From: Novosphingobium sp.
GTDB lineage: Bacteria; Pseudomonadota; Alphaproteobacteria; Sphingomonadales; Sphingomonadaceae
Reading direction: 5' to 3'
Length of the DNA stretch: 10,504 bases
NCBI GenBank assembly: GCA_021299075.1
Contig: JAJTFU010000087.1
Coordinates: 1 to 10,504, forward strand
The first letter of the stretch is position 1, and every line of letters starts with the position of its first letter. Shown here piece after piece: positions 7,231 through 10,504 of the stretch. The notes beneath the pieces are model-generated. The model was given only the letters and a program-made list of their open reading frames with translations. It was not told the DNA's origin and did no database searches. A program made the translations under genes and the position numbers.

Positions 7231-7617
7231 ATGAGCCTGCCCGCCGCCTCTGCCCCCGTCTGCTTCGTGCTGACTGCCGACCGGGCCCGCTCAAAGCCGT
7301 TCTACGCCGGGATCCTGGGGCTGCGGCTGCTGGGCGAGGACGATCACGCCGCCACGTTCGACCTGGGCAACCGCACCCCGCTGCGGCTGACCATGGTCCC
7401 CGGCTATCAGCCAACAGGTCACACCGTGATCGGCTGGAATGTCGGCGATATCGTTGGCACGGTGCGCGCGCTGGCGGCCAAGGGGGTGAAGTTCAACGTC
7501 TATGACGGCTATGGCCAGGATGCCGACGGGATCTGGCATTCGCCCGATGGCGGCGCCAAGGTGGCCTGGTTCGGCGATCCGGATGGGAACCTGCTGAGCC
7601 TGACCCAGTTCGGCTAG
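7231..7617 (+). CDS. VOC-superfamily (glyoxalase/bleomycin-resistance fold) protein
   Basis: A 128-residue cytoplasmic protein with two beta-alpha-beta-beta-beta modules (about 8-60 and 64-126). FYAGILGLRLLGED and the terminal WFGDPDGNLLSLTQFG are typical of the VOC fold. The ATG at 7231 is chosen over an in-frame GTG at 7207 because AAGGAG (7218-7223) sits 7 nt before it and the family normally starts this close to the first strand. The metal ligands of the glyoxalase I or extradiol dioxygenase types are not obvious: the last strand reads LLSLTQ where metal enzymes commonly carry Glu. It may therefore be metal-free or a binding protein. No substrate can be named. It ends on the same CTAG as the convergent Zur-like gene. 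Confidence 0.85.
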   Translation: MSLPAASAPVCFVLTADRARSKPFYAGILGLRLLGEDDHAATFDLGNRTPLRLTMVPGYQPTGHTVIGWNVGDIVGTVRALAAKGVKFNVYDGYGQDADGIWHSPDGGAKVAWFGDPDGNLLSLTQFG

Positions 7618-8075
7618 TTGCAGCGCGCGCAGACCCCGCGCAGTTCCACGACCGGGCGGATATCGGCAAAACCGGCGGTCCGGGCGGCCTCGACCAGCGA
7701 TCCGGTCAGCTTGTCGTCATCGATGTGCACCGCCCGGCCGCAGACATCGCAGATCAGGAAGATGCAGTCATGGCGGCAGCCGGGGTGGCTGTTGGCGATA
7801 TAGGCATTGGCGCTCTCGACCCGGCGGGCCAGGTTGGTCTTCACGAACAGATCGAGGATCCGGTAGACCGAGTTGGCCGCCACCCGCTTGCCGCGGCCCT
7901 TGGAGACATTCTCGGCAATGTCATAGGCCGAGGCCGGACGGTCCTGCGCGGCGAGGGCGTGGAACACCTCGGCCCGCATGTCGGTCCACTGTTCGCCCGC
8001 ATCGGTCAGCGCGTGGCGCGCAGCCTCAACCAGGCCGGGACCCGAATGCTCGTCGTGATGATGATAACCTGCCAT
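7614..8075 (-). CDS. Fur-family transcriptional regulator, Zur-like
   Basis: A 153-residue metal-sensing DNA-binding protein of the Fur superfamily. An N-terminal His-rich stretch (GYHHHDEHS, residues 3-11) precedes the winged-helix domain (about 15-90), whose recognition region reads AANSVYRILDLFVKTNLARRVES. The dimerisation/metal domain follows: HPGCRHDCIFLICDVCG holds the first CxxC (Cys109/Cys112) of the structural zinc site, and CARC (Cys149/Cys152) at the extreme C-terminus supplies the second. The short helix-turn arrangement and paired CxxC favour Zur over Fur, but PerR/Irr-like roles cannot be excluded. The ATG at 8075 follows the msrA stop by 20 nt on the same strand, so it is probably the last gene of that operon. 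No strong RBS is seen in that gap. Its predicted role is zinc-responsive repression. Confidence 0.85.
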   Translation of the reverse strand: MAGYHHHDEHSGPGLVEAARHALTDAGEQWTDMRAEVFHALAAQDRPASAYDIAENVSKGRGKRVAANSVYRILDLFVKTNLARRVESANAYIANSHPGCRHDCIFLICDVCGRAVHIDDDKLTGSLVEAARTAGFADIRPVVELRGVCARCN

Positions 8076-8095
8076 GACGCCGATATAGGCGGCAA

Positions 8096-8696
8096 TCAGC
8101 CCCGGGTGAAGTCCGGCTTGTAGAAACCGGGGAAGCGCTTCTTCAGCGCCGCCACCTTTGCCACGTCCCAGGCCAGGATATAGGGGTGCTTGCGGTTCTT
8201 GGCCATGAAGTCCTGGTGATAGCCTTCGGCCGGATAGAACTTCTTGTAGCCCTCGATCGGGGTGATGACCGGCTTCTTCCAGACGCCGGAAGCCTTCATC
8301 TGGGCGAGATAGGCGCTGGCAACCAGACGCTGTTCCTCGCTCAGCGGCACCAGCGCAGCGCGGTATTGGGTGCCTTCGTCCGGGCCCTGGCGGTCCTTCA
8401 GCGTCGGATCGGCGACGACCGAGAAGATGATCCGCACCAGCTGGTCATATCGGACCACCGCCGCTGCCGCCGTGGTAACCGGTCAGCACGCTCTTCACGC
8501 CCAGGACATGGCTGAACACGCCTTCGACGCCCCAGAAGCAGCCACCGGCAAAGACCGCGGTCTTGAGGCCTGGCGTCTCCTTGGCCTGGCGCGCGGCGGC
8601 GGGGGCGAGCACGTCAACCTCGCCGGCGGTGGCCGGGGCTTGCTGACAGGCGGCGACTAGCGCCAGAATTGCGGGAAAAAGGAGGCTTCGCCTCAC
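8096..8696 (-). pseudogene. msrA: Peptide methionine sulfoxide reductase MsrA, lipoprotein type, internally deleted and frameshifted
   Basis: MsrA reduces methionine-S-sulfoxide in proteins. Here it is in two frames. The 5' part (8696 down to 8445; GTG start overlapping the previous stop as GTGA) encodes a lipoprotein signal with lipobox VAAC (Cys17), then AVFAGGCFWGVEGVFSHV with catalytic Cys53, and stops after GYHGGSGGGPI. The 3' part resumes one frame over at about 8458 with VRYDQLVRIIFSVV, DPTLKDRQGPDEGTQYR, KKFYPAEGYHQDFM and a complete C-terminus. Against E. coli MsrA, roughly 26 residues between GYxGG and the YxQL segment are absent. These normally carry TYxxV and GHAEAV, including the active-site Tyr82 and Glu94. 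Loss is about 3n+2 bases (near 77-80), so the frame is also broken. Both halves are otherwise well preserved, which means either a very recent mutation or an assembly error. As written it cannot be active. Confidence 0.85.
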
Positions 8697-8860
8697 CGGG
8701 TGCGGTCAGGCAGGACCGGAGCAGCAGCTTCGGCCTTGGGGATCACCTGGCCCGAAATGCCATCCTCGCTCTGGGCCCAGACCGACCCGACCAGCAGCAC
8801 GGCACCCAGCACAAAGCCGAGGCCAAAGGAACGCAGCAGGTCATTTTTGAACAGGCCCAT
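8693..8860 (-). CDS. Small single-pass membrane protein, 55 residues, function unknown
   Basis: The ORF begins MGLFKNDLLRSFGLGFVLGA and carries one hydrophobic segment (about residues 12-29) ending VWAQ, then a polar tail with SGQVIPKAEAAAPVLPDR. The N-terminal side has Lys and Arg (cytoplasmic by the positive-inside rule); the tail would be periplasmic, or the segment could be a signal peptide with cleavage after VWA. The stop TGA (8695-8693) overlaps the msrA GTG by GTGA, a classic coupling arrangement that supports it being a real gene. An in-frame ATG nine bases upstream (8869) is an alternative start; neither start has a convincing Shine-Dalgarno. I recall short hypothetical proteins with a similar FKNDLLRSF opening in sphingomonads, but I do not know a function. 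Confidence 0.7.
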   Translation of the reverse strand: MGLFKNDLLRSFGLGFVLGAVLLVGSVWAQSEDGISGQVIPKAEAAAPVLPDRTR

Positions 8861-8914
8861 CGGGAACATCCGGACGCGAGTATTAAGTGCGAGGTTTCCC
8901 TGCGGAAAAACGCC

Positions 8915-8929
8915 TTACTTCGAAGTGAA
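8915..8929. promoter_or_regulatory. Palindromic operator candidate upstream of the small protein/msrA/zur unit
   Basis: TTACTTCGAAGTGAA is a 15-nt inverted repeat with a single non-matching pair, around the perfect 10-nt core ACTTCGAAGT (8917-8926). It lies 55 nt upstream of the small-protein start (8860) in the 122-132-nt gap after purH. The stretch is visibly less GC-rich than the surrounding coding DNA, as expected for a promoter region. On the minus strand a TAATAC (candidate -10) lies at about 8885-8880. It does not resemble the usual Zur or LexA sites. The binding protein is unknown. Confidence 0.3.
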
Positions 8930-8991
8930 CATTTCGCCTGACCACCCGGCCGAGCGGTGAAGCGAAGAGTCCTTGCGGCGAATGGAGGAAC

Positions 8992-10504
8992 TCAGTGCCG
9001 GAAGTGGCGCATCCCGGTGAAGACCATGGCCAGCCCGGCTTCATCGGCGGCGGCAATCACTTCCTCATCGCGAATCGATCCGCCCGGCTGGATCACCGCC
9101 GTCGCTCCGGCTTCGGCAGCGGCCAGCAGGCCATCGGCGAAGGGGAAGAAGGCATCGGAGGCGACCGCGCTGCCGACCGCGCGGCTCTGCGCCCAGCCGA
9201 ACTTTTCGGCCGCTTCGGCCGCCTTCATCGCGGCGATCCGGGAAGAGTCGCGGCGGTTCATCTGGCCGGCACCGATCCCGGCGGTAATCCCGTCCTTGGC
9301 ATAGACGATCGCGTTCGACTTGACGTGGCGGGCCACGGTCCAAGCGAACAGGCAGTCCTTCAGCTCTTGGCTTGTCGGCGCGCGCTTGGTCACCACCTTG
9401 AGATCACCCGTCCCGATCGCGCCGTTGTCGCGGGTCTGGACCAGCAGCCCGCCAGTGATCGGCTTGACCATCAGCCCGCCGCGGCGCGGATTGGGCAGAT
9501 CGCCGGTCAGCAGCAGGCGCAGGTTCTTCTTCCTGGCGAATGCGGCAAGCGCAGCCTCGTCGGCATCGGGGGCCACGACCACTTCGGTGAAAATCTGGCA
9601 GATCGCCTCGGCGGTCGGGCCGTCGAGCGGCGCATTGACCGCGACGATCCCGCCAAAGGCCGAGACGTCATCGCACTGCAGCGCGCCGGTCCAAGCTTCG
9701 AGCAGGCTGGCGCCCTGGGCCACGCCGCAGGGGTTGGCGTGCTTGACGATCACCACGGCCGGGTCCTGGCCGCGGAATTCGGCGGCCAGTTCCAGCGCGG
9801 CATCGGCGTCGTTGTAATTGTTGTAGGACAGCTCCTTGCCCTGGACCTGCCGGGCCTGAGCAATCCCGCGGCTGTGGGGACCGCGCGGTAGATAGAGCGC
9901 GGCGCGCTGGTGCGGGTTCTCGCCATAGCGCAGTTCCTCGGCGCGGCTGCCTATCACGGCCAGCGTTTCGGGGAAGAGCTGCTGCTGGTCGGCAAAGGCG
10001 AACCACTGGCTGATCATGCTGTCATAGGCAGCGGTCGCGGCATAGGCGCGCGCGGCCATCAGACGGCGGAAATCATAGGTGGTGACGCCGCCGGTCGTCT
10101 CCAGCTCGGCCAGCAGACCGGCATAGTCGGCCGGATCGGTAACGATCGTCACATAGGCGTGGTTCTTGGCCGCCGAGCGGACCATCGAGGGGCCGCCGAT
10201 ATCGATGTTCTCGATGATCTCGTCGCGGCCCGCGCCCTTGGCCACGGTCGCTTCGAAGGGGTAGAGGTTGACCACCACCAGGTCGATTGCGCCGATTGCG
10301 TGGTCGGCCATGGCCTTGGCGTGTTCGGGGTTGTCGCGCACCGCCAGAAGCCCGCCGTGGACCTTGGGGTGCAGCGTCTTGACCCGGCCGTCCATCATCT
10401 CGGGAAAGCCGGTCAGCTCGGAGATGTCCTTCACGCTAAGGCCCGCGTCGCGCAGCGCCTTGGCCGTGCCGCCGGTCGAGACCAGTTCCACCCCGCGCGC
10501 GGCC
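8992..10504 (-). CDS. purH: Bifunctional AICAR formyltransferase/IMP cyclohydrolase, 5' end outside the window
   Basis: PurH catalyses the last two steps of de novo purine synthesis: formylation of AICAR with 10-formyl-tetrahydrofolate, then ring closure to IMP. About 503 residues are visible. The reading frame is open to the right edge and begins AARGVELVSTGGTAKAL, so about 25 N-terminal residues are missing compared with the usual length near 529. The IMP cyclohydrolase domain shows STGGTAKAL, GFPEMMDGRVKTLHPKVHGG and NIDIGGPSMVRSAAKNH. The AICAR transformylase domain shows RYGENPHQRAAL, LSYNNYNDADAAL and the catalytic KHANPCGVAQG (Lys codon at 9744-9742). The C-terminus MVFTGMRHFRH is the normal ending. 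Any start inside the window (for example GTG at 10491) would be internal. No frameshift is seen. Confidence 0.97.
   Translation of the reverse strand, partial: AARGVELVSTGGTAKALRDAGLSVKDISELTGFPEMMDGRVKTLHPKVHGGLLAVRDNPEHAKAMADHAIGAIDLVVVNLYPFEATVAKGAGRDEIIENIDIGGPSMVRSAAKNHAYVTIVTDPADYAGLLAELETTGGVTTYDFRRLMAARAYAATAAYDSMISQWFAFADQQQLFPETLAVIGSRAEELRYGENPHQRAALYLPRGPHSRGIAQARQVQGKELSYNNYNDADAALELAAEFRGQDPAVVIVKHANPCGVAQGASLLEAWTGALQCDDVSAFGGIVAVNAPLDGPTAEAICQIFTEVVVAPDADEAALAAFARKKNLRLLLTGDLPNPRRGGLMVKPITGGLLVQTRDNGAIGTGDLKVVTKRAPTSQELKDCLFAWTVARHVKSNAIVYAKDGITAGIGAGQMNRRDSSRIAAMKAAEAAEKFGWAQSRAVGSAVASDAFFPFADGLLAAAEAGATAVIQPGGSIRDEEVIAAADEAGLAMVFTGMRHFRH

Noticed and set aside
5769..7505. 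A 578-codon open frame on the plus strand across dxs and into the VOC gene
   Set aside because: It is antisense to unmistakable dxs motifs and has the His/Asp/Gln-rich shadow composition.
8440..8485. Programmed ribosomal frameshifting to join the two msrA parts
   Set aside because: A shift would restore the frame but not the roughly 26 missing active-site residues, and no slippery heptamer is obvious at the junction.
8880..8905. ECF-sigma-like promoter (GGAAAC and CGTC on the minus strand) before the small protein
   Set aside because: The match is loose and short motifs of this kind occur often by chance; a mapped transcription start would be needed.
8941..8972. Possible purH terminator (TTCGC and GCGAA arms on the minus strand with an inner CACC/GGTG pairing)
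   Set aside because: The stem is interrupted by unpaired bases and no T run follows; not strong enough to list.

Overview
The window is GC-rich, densely packed bacterial DNA. Protein style (Dxs, PurH, the Zur-like regulator), paired periplasmic amidohydrolases, and an intergenic inverted repeat built on AACTTGTTTCAG all point to an alphaproteobacterium, most likely Sphingomonadales. This placement is from recognition, not from a search. No rRNA, tRNA, CRISPR array, IS element or phage gene was seen.

Layout. (1) 76-4303, plus strand: a tight three-gene operon of a POT-family peptide/H+ symporter, an exported metal-dependent amidohydrolase, and a second exported amidohydrolase-fold protein that lacks all expected metal ligands. 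The genes overlap as TGATG and ATGA, and a GC-rich hairpin follows. (2) 4387-5067, plus: an NnrU-family membrane protein with its own RBS and an operator-like palindrome in front. (3) 5068-5225: a convergent gap filled by a 141-nt inverted-repeat element. (4) 5226-7148, minus: dxs, the first enzyme of the MEP isoprenoid pathway. (5) 7231-7617, plus: a small VOC/glyoxalase-fold protein. (6) 8860-7614, minus: an apparent operon of a 55-residue single-pass membrane protein, a lipoprotein-type msrA, and a Fur/Zur-family regulator. The msrA is broken by an internal deletion plus frameshift. (7) 8992-10504, minus: purH, complete at its 3' end and running off the right edge.

How the genes may work together. 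The left operon looks like a peptide or peptide-like-compound use module: the exported amidohydrolase pair would act on a substrate in the periplasm, and the POT carrier would import the product. The second amidohydrolase reads as a pseudoenzyme partner. Dxs and PurH are housekeeping. The small protein, msrA and the Zur-like gene form a plausible envelope or oxidative-stress/metal unit, but the msrA reading frame given here cannot encode a working enzyme. The msrA lesion and the catalytic/non-catalytic amidohydrolase pair are the two observations most worth following. Nothing here amounts to a clear new defence or mobile system.
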